A stretch of 64,000 bases of DNA from Phytophthora quininea (lineage: Eukaryota; Oomycota; Peronosporomycetes; Peronosporales; Peronosporaceae), in contig JAAVTG010000125.1 of NCBI GenBank assembly GCA_011947345.1, positions 1 to 64,000 of the forward strand, written 5' to 3'. A program made the translations under genes and the position numbers. The notes beneath the pieces were generated by a model. That model was not told the DNA's origin and did no database searches. It saw only the letters and a list, made by a program, of their open reading frames with translations. Shown piece after piece: positions 44,849 to 56,151 of this stretch. Position 1 is the stretch's first letter. Every line of letters starts with the position of its first letter.

Positions 44849-47800
44849 TCACGATTTAAAAAAACGCCGGTTCGGATCTGCGTTGTTGCCGCTGCTTTCG
44901 TCTCTCCGCTCGCCGACGTAGCACTCTGGATATTCCTCACGAGTTGTCACGGACAAGATCTCGCCCATCTTACGTTTGAAGCGTTCACAGTACGCAGCAG
45001 GAGGGACGGCGGATAGTCCGTCCGGGTCCTTTGCCAACAACTTGGTCTTCGCAAAGCGTTCCAGCTTCTTGTCCATCGTCCACGTCTGCAGAATATCAAT
45101 CAGACCGAAATAATAGATCGACGGGCCCACGACAGTGTTTGCTCGGCGAGTACCAGTCGCCAGGCGAGGCAAACCGTTGCGGGGCTTCGACTGCGGCGCC
45201 GAGTTCAACATCGAAGGCGCGTTGGAGCCCTCCCCGCCGCCGCGGTTCAGCATCGACGAATTGTTAATGGTCCGACGTCGTGTTCCGACCGCATCCTTCG
45301 GCGGAACAACCGGGTCTTCCTCCAAATCTGGGTTCACCATATACTCCACGTTATGAATGCCTAACAGTAAAGAGTAATCCATGATTCCAAGGCGAGACAG
45401 GAAGTTCGCGTCTTTGACCACTTGGTCATACAGCTCCTCAGCAACCTTCGGATCCAGACGAACCTTAGCAGTCAGGTCGTTGTCCTTCAGAATAACGTTG
45501 GGCTCGTGGCGACCAACGCGGGCGCGGCAATTCTCCGCATCTGAAGATCCAAACACGTACTTGGCGTTACAGTGACGACACGTCACACGCTTGCCCTTCG
45601 ACGGGTGTTTGGCGCTGCGGTTCACCCAAGACCCCTTGATATCGTAGCGACGGTGGATCACCTTTTCAGTGCTGAACAGGTTGGCCATGACCACGAAATT
45701 AAACGTGTTGCCGTACAGTCGGATGGCGTGGCAACCATAGAAACGAGTCAACAAGCTGTCCGGGTTCGTCAGCAAGAAGGAAGCGTACTCCGCAGCCACT
45801 GAGCGCAAGAAGACAGACTCTTCGTCACTCATACTCTTCACAATGAGCTGCTGGTCGTGCGAGAAGAACATGAAGGCACCACTCGCGCCTTCACTCAGTC
45901 GCTCCTTTGTCGTTCGGCTCAAACTTTCTATGTACTGGTTCGTGTCGATGCCAAAATGTTCACGAATTGTCTGGAAAGTGTGCGGGCAGTAGTCAATAAA
46001 CAGCGTTCCCTTTCCAAGCGCAGCTTTCGGTCGTGTACGGATCATGTACTCGTCCACTCCAAGTGATCCGCGGTTGTCTTCCGTTCCCTGCGGCTGCAAA
46101 TACAACTCCTGCTGGTTCGCTCCAGGGGAAGATGCTGCGTATCGCGCACTGCCTGAATGATACCTGTCGTGGTGTAGTACAATACCTCGCACCGCAAAGC
46201 AAGATTCACTTGCGGACTCAAATCGACATCGACATCCACGTCGGCCTTTTTCGTCTTGCCAGTCTTTTTCTGCCTGTACGATACAACAAGTGTTAGATTG
46301 TTGGCACACTGTAATGGTTTATAAACAGCACTCACGTGTCGTGGAAGTCGTTCATCTGGAACCACACCACAAAGTCGAAGTAGCCCTTGCACGTAATCAT
46401 GAAACTCATCATTTGCTCCACCCAACTCGATCGGTCTTCGCCTTGCACCAAAAACGGGACGTAGATGCAGAAAGAAATGCCCCAATAGATGATAATAGCG
46501 ATCACATAGCTGAAGACAACAAGCAAGATAAGTAACAGGACCAACCATGCGAAATCAACAGTATACATGCGTACATTGTGACAGAATGCAGCACTCGAAG
46601 CCGCATACGCAAAGTCTCCGAAAGTCCGGAGTTAAGTCTTCTGTACGCCCAGTAAATAACACTAGGAAAAAAATAACAGGTTAATCAGCTAAACAACTAA
46701 AACAAATAAAGCCATGACATGCCACCTACATGATGGCATAGACCCAATACATAATCAGCCAAATGTAGAAGAGGAACCACGACCTAGGCAAAGAATAAGC
46801 CACAAGAACATATCACATCGGCGTCCTCCACACAAATATGAAGCGACGATAAACGTACTGAAAGTTCAAGTTCCACAAGTCGCCAGTGCCGCTTGACCCC
46901 GAGCTGTCTCCATGACGCCATTTGCTTTTGCTTGCAGTCCAGCAATAACCGAACTCAGATTCTCCAGCAAAGTCCGGGATAGATACGAGAAGGATGCAAG
47001 TAATGAGACCTGTACAGTCATAAAAGGAAGCGGTTACTATCTGTCGCGACAACATAATTGGAGAGCAGTTGCAGTCTGTACCTGTCATCCATACAAATGC
47101 ATGGTAGCGCCGAATATTAGTCTTGTAGTCTGTGAATGGGCTCTGCAGCGAGGACAGCATGTCGATAGCCATGACGAAGAACCAGCTTTCCGACGTCCAT
47201 AGGAAAAACTGCGTCAACGCTGCTGTGGCAGTGCACGATGCTCCTGTAAGCGCTTCCAAGCAGTTGCCATTCCCGCACTTGTACAGCTCCGTGACGAACA
47301 GCACCGTCACCAGGCAGATATCGCAGATACTGCGGAAGAAAATGATCGGATTCGGGTGCTTGCGCCAAGTCGGCCGTGTCAGGTATGTGTAGACCACGGA
47401 GGAACAACACAGCAGCGTGATGACACTGCCGCACACGAGTCCCACCGACAAGTCCGCGCTGTTATCTGCCAGGACGATCGTAACCGCCGCTCCGGCGATA
47501 AATGCAAGGAACATGAAGGCCTGGATCTTGTAGTTGTTGGCCCAGTGGATGGAGTTCTCGACCTTGATCTTGGCGTGGAACCAGCCGATACCTTCGTTGG
47601 GTCCGCCCTGGATCTTGTCGGTCACGTAGCTGCCGTTGTCGAAGCTGTCTTCGGAGCTTTCATCTACAGAACGCATCAACTTAGCGTCGGAAGAGGACTT
47701 GCTCAGCTCAATGGGAGTTTTCATGGAACGGTAGCCATTACTGTCACCACCAGCAAAACACAACACATTAATTAGCCTTCTTTCCGATGCAATAAACCCC

Positions 47801-48064
47801 ACAATAGCAGCCATCGACGTACCCTGCTTCCAGCATAGCGTTGGGGAACCCAGCGGCATTCTGAGCGCTCTCGGAGCGGACGTAGTAGGGCGCGTCGCTG
47901 CCTGGCACCTGCTCAGAATCGGACATACCGTAGTCCAGCGCCCGTAAGTCGTGCTTCTGCTGGCGGTAGGGCGGCTGCGGCGCGTGCGGGCGGCGACGGT
48001 CTTTGGTGGGCAGGCGCTCGGACACGCGCAGTCCGTCTCTGTCTCGAGGCTCTCGACTGGCCAT
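44849..48064 (-). CDS. GPCR-PIPK: seven-TM receptor fused to phosphatidylinositol-phosphate kinase
   Basis: A receptor-like membrane module joined to a PIP kinase, an architecture known in oomycetes and Dictyostelium, thought to couple an external signal to phosphoinositide production. Exon 1 (47823-48064; MASREPRDRDG) is polar; introns at 47741-47822, 47010-47081, 46784-46858 (GTACGT..CTAG), near 46650-46735 and near 46275-46335. Seven hydrophobic helices span about 47560-46400 (e.g. FMFLAFIAGAAVTIVLA, FFLWTSESWFFVMAIDM, WFLFYIWLIMYWVYA). The linker has LRCEVLYYTTTGI. The kinase (about 46070-44900) has LSEGASGAFMFFS and QLIVKS, RYDIKGSWVNRS, RLGIMDYSLLLGIHNV and YYFGLIDILQTWTMDKKLE, including the catalytic MDYSLL and the IDxLQ loop. 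One frame slip lies at a CCCC run near 46120. Confident identification. Confidence 0.9.
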
Positions 48065-48768
48065 TGGACCTGGGAACCCGGAGGAAGGCGGCACGCGCGT
48101 CTGCAAGAGGCTGTTGGTCGTCTGCGCGAGGAAGGAGCGGTGCGGTGAGCAGCGCAGGCGGGGGCTGGCTTTCCTGCTTGCCTTTGCAAGTGTGCTATTG
48201 TTTGCGGCGGAAAAGAAGCCAGCTTGGCAGAGAACGGGTTCAGTATACAATTTCGTAGTGTGGTTGACATAGCACGGACGGAAACGGTCGCAATGTGGAT
48301 TATAACAAGAACTGGATTTCTACTTGTAGCGTTTTTCAGATGCAATCCGTGCCGTTTCGCGGTGGCCTTGCTGGTGGACGCTGCGAAGCACAACGGCGAG
48401 GAGGCCAAGTCGAGTTAGCCGTTCCATCACTCGGTGCGCGTGTTCATTCTACTAGCTGGGGCAATACCACTGTGTTTACTCTAGCTATACTAAATAATCG
48501 TAGGTAACCTCTTTTACCACTTTCTTTAGAGCGTCCACGCCAATACAATCATTGAGTGTGAGGTTGTTTCTTATAGCAATTACACATAGTTGATCGAATG
48601 TTATCAATCGATTTAGAGTTTTGAGCATAAGCAGGCGTCCAGGTAGCCACCTACATTTCATGTATGCCACACTGTTTGTTTTTGCTGAAGGAAATCGACT
48701 GGATGCCGAGCCGCAAACACCACGTACGGAGACCTCGCCATTTTCGTTCCCGTTCCAAGTCCGACAAG
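48065..48768. other. divergent promoter region of GPCR-PIPK and eEF1B-gamma
   Basis: The two genes start on opposite strands here. No other feature was recognised; open frames antisense to the first GPCR-PIPK exon are shadows. Confidence 0.5.
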
Positions 48769-50058
48769 ATGGTGGGGCCCTGTTTCCACCTGTGTTGAAG
48801 CTGTTGTATGTTGCTTACAAGATGCTTGTTGTTGTCCGCTGAGCAGAAGCTTTACACGTACCCCGGTAACTACCGCTGCTTCAAGGTGCTCATTGCGGCC
48901 GAGTACAACGGCATTGACATCGAGCTGCCCGAGTTCGACTTCGCCAAGGACGCCAAGACCAAGGAATTCAAGGCCAAGACCCCCGTGGGCAAGGTCCCCA
49001 TCCTCGAGACCGAGGAGGGCTCCATCTTCGAGTCGGGCGCCATTGCCCGCTACGTGGCTCGCCTGCGCAACGACACGGGTCTGTTCGGCCAGACCTTCTT
49101 CGAGTCGGGCCAGGTGGACGCCTGGATTGAGTTCTCTGCCCACGAGCTGGAGGTGCCGCTCGAGGCCTGGCTGTACCCGATTCTGGGCTGGGGAAGGTTC
49201 AACGCCGCCGCTCAGGCTAAGGCCAAGGAGGACGTCAAGAAGGCCCTCCAGGTGCTCGAGAACCACCTGCACCTGCGCACGTACCTCGTGGGCGAGCAGA
49301 TCACGCTGGCCGACATTGTCATCGCCTCCAACCTGGTCTACCCGTTCAAGATGATCCTGGACAAGGACTTCCGCAAGCCGTTCTCGGCTGTCAACCGTTG
49401 GTTCTCGACGCTCGTGAACCAGCCGCAGTTCCAGGCCGTCGTGGGCGACGTGCCGCTCATCGACACGGCTCTGACCGCCGAGGGCGACAACTCAGGCAAG
49501 AAGGCCAAGAAGGACGCCCCCAAGAAGGAGGCCAAGAAGGCTGCCCCGCAGGAGGCTCCCAAGCCCAAGAAGGTGGAGCACCCGCTCGCCGTGCTGAACC
49601 GCGAGAAGCCCTCGTCGATGAGCCTGGACGGCTGGAAGGTGCAGTACTCCAACAACAAGGACCTGAAGGACGCCATGAAGTGGTTCTGGGAGAACCTGGA
49701 CACGGAGGGCTACTCGATCTGGTTCTGCGACTACAACTACAACGCCGAGAACACCAAGATGTTTATGACGTGCAACGCCGTGGGCGGATTCCTGCAGCGC
49801 TCGGAGGCCATGCGCAAGTACGCGTTCGGCGTCATGGACGTGTGCGGTGCCGAGGGCTCGGAGATCATCATCACGGGCTGCTGGCTGTTCCGCGGCGACT
49901 CGGAGAAGCACATGGTGGAAGCCAATCCGGACGCCGAGTACTACACGTGGAAGAAGGTTGAGCTCAACGATGAGACCAAGGCTCGTATCGAGGCGTACTG
50001 GTGCAACGAGGACGAGCTCGAGGGCAAGCCCATTGCTGACTCCAAGGTGTTCAAGTAA
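48769..50058 (+). CDS. EEF1G: Elongation factor 1B gamma subunit
   Basis: Structural subunit of the eEF1B guanine-exchange complex in translation. I place the start codon alone in exon 1 (ATG 48769-48771), followed by a 75-nt intron (48772-48846, GTGGGG..GAGCAG) and exon 2 KLYTYPGNYRCFKVLIAAEY, giving 404 aa. A frame opening at ATG 48808 also reads through, but its extra residues are intron-like. The N-terminal half is a GST fold (TPVGKVPILETEEGSIFES; LADIVIASNLVYPFK). A Lys/Ala/Pro linker (KKAKKDAPKKEAKKAAPQ, about 49495-49580) leads to the conserved EF1G domain (WFWENLDTEGYSIWFCDYNY, FMTCNAVGGFLQRSEAMRKY, GCWLFRGDSE). It ends DSKVFK. Strong codon bias suggests high expression. Confidence 0.95.
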
Positions 50059-50627
50059 GCTCCGGACTCTTGTGGCTCCTCGTTTTTGAAGCAGCAGGCT
50101 ACTCGTGTTAGTTTCCCGCGTGGTGCTTGGAATGGAAAGAAAATATAGTAGATCCAGTCTGGATGAATTAATTGGTTCACATCGACTGCACAGTTTTTGA
50201 TAGCGACGAAGTTGGAAATTCCTCGAAGGCTACATTTTCTGATGCAGATCAACGAGTTGGTTGCCCTCATTCCTCAATAGACGTCGCGAAAACCAATCGT
50301 TTTACCTTCTTCAATCATGGAAAGCTTACAGAAAGCCAGCCCGAAATGGAGATCGGGATGCACACCAAGTCTGTCAATTCGTTATTGTGGCTGATCAGTC
50401 TACTGACGATTTTCCTGAAGAGTTTGGTGAAGCTGCTTGTTTGTAATTTGTCCAGCGTCTTGCTAGGTTAGCTCAGCATGCTGTGCTCAATCTTGAACCT
50501 CACCGCTGCGATGTTATGGCCATTCTGGCTGCTCGCCGATACCTCGACAAAGTTTTGCACGGTGCTGAGCTTGCAACCACACAGTTTGCGCTGCCTGGAC
50601 TGATTCCGATATTCCCTGCTGCCGACG
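50059..50627. other. region downstream of eEF1B-gamma with broken coding traces
   Basis: Two plus-strand stretches (about 50261-50447 and 50483-50600; e.g. CDVMAILAARRYLDKVLHGA) look protein-like but are separated by stops and frame changes. They may be the 5' part of the membrane-protein gene that follows. No family is recognised. Confidence 0.35.
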
Positions 50628-51211
50628 GTGATCCAGTTGCTCTACCTCTTTCCTTGGGTCGTGATCCTGGTCGTTGGCGTACTTGGTATTGGGCTCGCTG
50701 AAATCGCCACACTTCTGCTCAAATCTGCTGTGCGTCACGATGTCCAAATCGAAACGTTTATGGAAAGGCAATTGGATCGACAGGAAACCAGCTACACCCT
50801 GAAGACTGCGCGAACCGACAAGCCGACATGGCTGAAAAATTATGAAGCACTTTCACATGTGAAGCGTTCACCAGCGTCGTCGGTTATGTCGATCTCAAGA
50901 TCCTCCTCGGAATGCTCAGTGTCGCCGTCACACTTGCAGTGCTCCAACCCGTCGTCATTTTCGCCACTAGCGGCAACATCACGTTTATCAGCAAATGGTT
51001 CACTTTCCACGACCGCACCATTGCCTTCATTGGAATTGCCTTGTCGTTGTGGATCATCGGTGTAGTAGGTCTCTTCGTAACAGCAAAACTATCGGTAAAG
51101 CTAACGTATCGCACTTTCAGGAACCTACAATCCAAACCACCACCAACCACTGAAGACGTCTCGGCCCAAGAGACAAACGAGACTGACTTCGTCGCCTTGA
51201 AAATGCCATAG
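50628..51211 (+). CDS. small multi-span membrane protein, unrecognised, frameshifted
   Basis: One hydrophobic segment (LYLFPWVVILVVGVLGIGLA) is followed by a polar region (ETFMERQLDRQETSYTLK) and, after a frame slip near 50870, by VDLKILLGMLSVAVTLAVLQ, then a hydrophobic hairpin (FIGIALSLWIIGVVGLFV) and a polar tail ending DFVALKMP. The 5' end is uncertain because upstream frames contain stops. It resembles two remnants at 32.9-33.1 and 34.0-34.3 kb. No function can be assigned. Confidence 0.45.
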
Positions 51212-51278
51212 CGTAGTCATATTTTTGTTGATAAAAATCATTTAAAAAAGCACTGCACACTTAACCACCATTCCGACG

Positions 51279-51933
51279 ATGCCGGCGGTCCGATTCGCAC
51301 GTCGCGCGCAGCGAGTGGCTCTCCGCCGTAGCTTTGCGACAACTCCTGCAGAGGCTAACGGCGTCTCGGAGAAGAAGGGCTCGCTGTACTTCACGACGCG
51401 TAGGGCTACCAGTAGTCATTTATCTCTAGAGCTCTTCAATAATTTGCTGAAGAAATATGTGTTTTAATATTTAGGTGACCATATCAAGGGCCGAGAAGTG
51501 ATCGAGGAGTTCGGGATGGTGTCGGCAGTCGCTGTGCGCTCCAAGTCGGTCATCAGCGATATGTATGTCGCTCTCGCAGGCCTCGTCGGAGGTATCAATA
51601 CTGATGCTTTGGTGTTGCTATACTTCATATATAAATCTTTTTTTTGTCTTATTAGGTGAGGCGGCATCCTACACGTCATTGATGAACGAGACGGTGGCGG
51701 AAGCGGTGCATCGAGTGCAATACGCAGCCCGAGCTCAAGGTGCAACGGCGGTGATCAATGTTCGCTTCGATTCCAACACCACCATGAACCGACTGGTGTT
51801 TGGAATGCACTGTTCGGTGATATGTTATGGCACGGCAGTGAAATGCCGTCCACTTCGTGAGATTGCTCCTGTGGCATCGCCATTTGCACCATTGGAGAAC
51901 AAGCAGAAACTCGAAAACAATATGCAGCAATAG
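51279..51933 (+). CDS. YbjQ/UPF0145-family protein with organelle-targeting-like N-terminus
   Basis: Three exons (51279-51411, 51475-51591, 51656-51933) with 63- and 64-nt introns give 175 aa. The N-terminus (MPAVRFARRAQRVALRRSFA) is basic, lacks acids and looks like a mitochondrial presequence. The core shows the YbjQ pattern: GREVIEEFGMVSAVAVRSKS, LAGLVGGEAASYTSLMNET, VAEAVHRVQYAARAQGATAV and INVRFDSNTTMNRLVFG. YbjQ proteins form pentameric bacterial assemblies of unclear role. The tail (SPFAPLENKQKLENNMQQ) is not part of the domain. No frame problems. The function in oomycetes is unknown. Confidence 0.85.
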
Positions 51934-51963
51934 AGTGCGTTGATTGAGACGCAGTGGAAATAT

Positions 51964-53536
51964 TTATTTTTCTTCAGGGGTGATTTCAGCTGAGTTGAGG
52001 GGTGGTTGGCGTTGACGGGCACTTACGTTGCGGCGACGAAGAGCAGGTTTGTTGGCTTCTTCCAATGGGAGAATCACGGCGGATTGAGCGTCAAGCAGGG
52101 TTTCGAGAAATTCACGTTCGTGCTCAACTTGAGGACGATTATTTGACTTCTCGGCTTTGGTGCTGGTTTTCTTCGCGATGTATCCCCCGCCGAAGGACAA
52201 CCCATGGTGCGTATTGGTAACGTATTCTTTACGTTGATGGCCGCGAAAGCGTTGTAATGATTTCTCACTGTCAGGTTTGTTAGTTTCTGCGAGGGGAAGA
52301 ATGACAGCAGATCGTTCTCCAAGCGTACTGAGGAATTTGCGTTCGTGCTCAGCTTGAGGAAGATTGTTCGGTTTCTCGGAGTTCGCGTTAGTTCTCTTGG
52401 CGACGTAGCCCCCGCCATATGAAAGCCCTTTGCCCATGATGCTGGTGAAAACTTCCCGTTGGCGGTCACGCAAGCGTTGCCATGTTTTCTCACTGTCGTC
52501 ATCTTCCTCTGAGTCAAGTGTATCCTCTTCAATGTACACAGAAGTTGACTGTATGCTCTCGGCTGGGTCAACTTCACCAGAGTCAAACAAGGTGCGTCCA
52601 TCGAGCTGAATCGTAGCTAGTCGACAAGGCGTTGATATCCCTATGAGGTTCAGGTAATTGGCGTCCGCCTCTTGAAAGTCAATCTCAGATAGTTTCCTGC
52701 CATGACTAACTACGTTGCACCCCCGGGTTCTCGTTCAGTGATACACTTTCAAGTCCGAGCAGCTTAGGTGCCACGGTTCGCTGTTGCTGCGGGGTCTTGG
52801 CCATGGCTGCAATGAGTTGCTTGTGGCTCCGAAGCGCTTTTCTTGTGTACGTTTGCTGCTGATGCAGAACACCAGTCATTTCGTGAGTTCTCTTGTCCTC
52901 TAACGCTTTCTTCGCTTTCATGGCGTTAAGCTTCAGATCTCGGAGCTGTCGAGTCGTAGTATGAGGAATCCGCGCAGCTGCTCCAGCAACGCCAAGAAAA
53001 TGGTTGGAGCTTTGGTCGTATCCATGGAAGCTATTCACACGCTCTTCATGCTCCAATTCGTGACAAAGAATTTTTCGTGGGGCGTTTGGTGGCTCTGGAG
53101 CTTGACAGTCGCTGCCAGCATTCAGCTGCAAGGAATTGTGGTCAAATATGTCCTGGTTTGGAGAGGATGAAGCTGCTTCCGCAAGAACTCGGAGCACTGC
53201 TGCTCTGTCCGGTTTTACGGTTGAGATTGCCGAAGTCGTTGGTTCGTCAATTTCGTTTGATGTGTCCTGATCGAGAGCACGTCGGAGTAGATGCCGTGCC
53301 TGCTCTTCTCGCTTTCTCGGATGAATTGTCGACGTGAAGATTATTTTCGACTGTGGGAAATAGCAGCGTGAGAATCGTGCACCAAAACTGTGAGAGGAAG
53401 CTATGAAAACCTACTTTCGCATTGTTAAAGCGCCCTGGAATTATGCAGGGCGAATTCCCGGGAAATAATACTTAGCGCGTGCTCCAAGAAGAAACTCAAG
53501 CGGTACGTAGTCGTTTGCTTCCGTCTCGGGCGACAT
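51964..53536 (-). CDS. unrecognised protein with a tandem internal duplication
   Basis: Probable start at 53536 (MSPETEANDYVPLEFLLG), with an intron (GTAGGT donor near 53420, CACAG acceptor near 53350) and then RKREEQARHLLRRALDQ, ELEHEERVNSFHGYDQSSNH and RQLRDLKLNAMKAKKALEDK, a charged helical region. A GGGGG run near 52725 breaks the frame; after it GRKLSEIDFQEADANYLNL continues. The last 200 residues hold two repeats: GLSYGGGYVAKRT / AEHERKFLSTLGERSAVILP and GLSFGGGYIAKKT / VEHEREFLETLLDAQSAVILP (minus one residue), each about 65 aa. I do not recognise the family. The start exon is tentative because a second frame slip may lie near 53460. Confidence 0.55.
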
Positions 53537-53649
53537 CGGAATTTTCCTCTGTGATGATCAAATTGATCCTCACGCTATTTCGACAAGGGGCAGTTTCGTC
53601 GAAATGAAACACCACCAGAGATTCATAGTGTCTTTGAGCGGACGTAAGC

Positions 53650-56112
53650 ATGGCGGGATGCTGTTCCAGCCCCGATACAATCGCTGAAAAGAAGGAGGCG
53701 ACAGAAGTGGCTTTACTCCTCGCAATAAGCGAAAGTAAGCATGGCTCTGTTTGCGTTGGTTGCCAGTCGGTATTTAACTGTTGTTTTGTTCCTAGATGCC
53801 GAGACGTGTTCTGCTGCCTCTTGTTCGTGGTCTACTGGATTGGCATGGTAATTAAGGTTGTTACTATGCTTTCTTTGCATTTCGTTAATTTCATGCTGTT
53901 GGTCCGTCAGATCATCGTTGCTATCGTTGCACTAAAAACTGGAGTACCGCAGAGGTAAGATTGGCTGTTCTTCATTTTTTTAGTGACAAGATCGCTCACA
54001 AGCATGACATATTGTGGGTATTCCAGTCTTCTGTATGGCAAAGACTATGACGGCAACGTCTGTGGTAAAGGAAACTTCGCGAGCATGAAATTCACAGCGT
54101 ATCCTCGACTCAATCAAGATCTACTCGTAGCAGCAGCGAATGGTATTCCTCCAGCAAAGGCCAAGTTCTTCGGCGTTTGTGTAGAGAGCTGTCCTATGGT
54201 AGGCTCCAAGACCTGTACTTACGGCAACGAAACCTGTTGGACTGCTGCTCAGGACACCGAAACTGCTTTCTTCCGCTGCATTCCTGTTGATTCAACCAAC
54301 CAGACTGTGCTGGAAGAAATCTGTATCGACCCGAAGGGTGCCGATCCAGAATGCACAGTGACGTTGCATGAGAATGGCAAGTGCAACACGGTCTGCAATA
54401 CGAAAAGCGTTCACATGGACGTTTGGAACGTGGAAGCTGCAGGAGGAACCAGTCCTCTACTAAGTCAGATGCAAGGCGGCTTGCAAGTTCTTGGTCGTTT
54501 TCTGAATGACATGTACGCGGCTCGTTCGGTGGTGCTGCTAATTGGAGGACTTGGTGCTTTGATTCTTGGCATGATTTGGCTGGTCATTCTCCAATTCTTC
54601 GCTGGTTGTGTGGTCTGGCTCACGTGCACGCTTGTGCTGATTGGACTGGTGCTGCTGAGTTTGTTTTGTTCAGTTCGTTCAGATTTGATTACTACGTCAC
54701 AGCTGGGAGGGTTGTCGTTCCTGAACGCAACAACTATCAGCACGAGCGCCTTGGCAGTTGAGAGCAATGCAAACACGAAGCTGCAGTTCAAAGCTGCAGC
54801 CTATGTCTCCTGGGTAGTCACGGCTGTGGTTATCTTGCTGCTTATTGCGATGCGGAAGCGTTTGAAAATCGCCGTTGCGATTATCCGAGAGAGCTCCAAG
54901 GCGGTCCAGAAATTGCCGCTGCTTCTCTTTTGGCCAGTTGTCCCGACAGCGTTTTTCGTGGCTTTAGTCGTGTATAGTGTGGCTGTAGCTGCCTACCTTC
55001 TGAGCTCGGACGATTTGACTTCGGCAGTCAAGCAAACTGCAACATCGTTTAATGTGACCACTGCAATGTCCACCGCTGAGGAGCTGCCAGCCAAGAAACT
55101 GCAACAAATACTTCTCGCATTTCACGTGTTCGGGTTCCTGTGGACAAACCAGCTACTGCAGGCAATCTCGATCTGCGTCATCGCTGGCAGTGTAGCCCAG
55201 TATTACTGGACTGTTCCGTCTGATGGGAAGCGCACGCTTGAGGCACGGTTTCCTATTGCGAGAGCCTTTCGGTACACGTTACGCTATAGTCTCGGCTCGC
55301 TCTGCTTCGGATCTTTCATCATCGCATTCGTCCAGTTCCTACGACTTATGCTCGAGTATCTTGACCGAAAGTAAGTGATTTCTTTGCCTGAAAAGGGTAA
55401 CTATTGGCCAACTAATGGAATGTTTGATGGGAGCAGCACGAAGCAGATTCAACAAACGAATCGCGTTGTTAAAGTGGCTCTGCTGGTGGTCCAATGCGTG
55501 CTGTGGTGCTTCGAGAAGTGCATCAAGTTCCTCTCGAAAAACGCCTACATTGTAATCGCTATGAAAGGCAGTTCCTTTTGTGCAGCATCTGCTCGGTCGT
55601 TCAAGCTCATCTTCACGAACATGGCTCGTGTGGCGGTGGTGAACTCAATCAGCTTCTTCCTGCTATTGCTCATCAAACTTACCATCACGTTGGTCGTGGC
55701 GATCGTGGTGTTTGCGATGTTATCATCATCATCGCCATGGTCTCTGTCAACTGAGCAACTGTCAATGTTGGGTGGGGAGACTGTGACTTCGCCGCTGGCT
55801 CCGATGGTCGTGGCGAGTGTGTTGGCATGGCTCGTGGCGTCTGCTTTCGTCAATGTGTACGATGCTGCAATCGATACCATTCTGCTCTGCTTTTGTGAAG
55901 ATACTGATCTTCACGGCGAGACGGCCAGCGAGTTCATGAGTGCGGAGCTTCAGCGAATCATGGGCGGCAGTGCCCACAAAGAGATGAACCACCAACACAT
56001 CCACGTCTCGCCGAAGCTCGGCGAAGGAAAGAGCCCGCCTACGAGTCCCAGTCGAGTTGCGGTGGCACCACACGAGACTACCGCAGAGAAACTGGAGGAA
56101 ACAGATATCTAG
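53650..56112 (+). CDS. Choline-transporter-like protein (CTL/SLC44 family)
   Basis: Multi-pass plasma-membrane protein of the SLC44 family. It starts MAGCCSSPDTIAEKKEATE, then CRDVFCCLLFVVYWIGM after an intron (53735-53795), a second intron (near 53845-53908), and LLYGKDYDGNVCGKGNF after a third (53956-54026), a strong CTL N-terminal signature. A Cys-rich extracellular loop (CVESCPMVGSKTC ... CWTAAQDTETAFF ... NTVCNTK) precedes repeated membrane segments. A 66-nt intron (55371-55436) joins MLEYLDR to TKQIQQTNRVV and then CVLWCFEKCIKFLSKNAYIV with MKGSSFCAASARSF, the hallmark C-terminal motif. The tail is cytosolic and polar. The first splice needs one more A in the GAAA run at 53731, another homopolymer anomaly. 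Confidence 0.88.
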
Positions 56113-56151
56113 CCATGCTTATCGAGACCTAGTAGGACTTTGTTAACGGCA

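Noticed and set aside
52074..52601. Second minus-strand frame overlapping the tandem-repeat gene
   Set aside because: Lacks the repeat regularity and lies out of frame with the upstream exon; the 51964 frame explains the sequence better.
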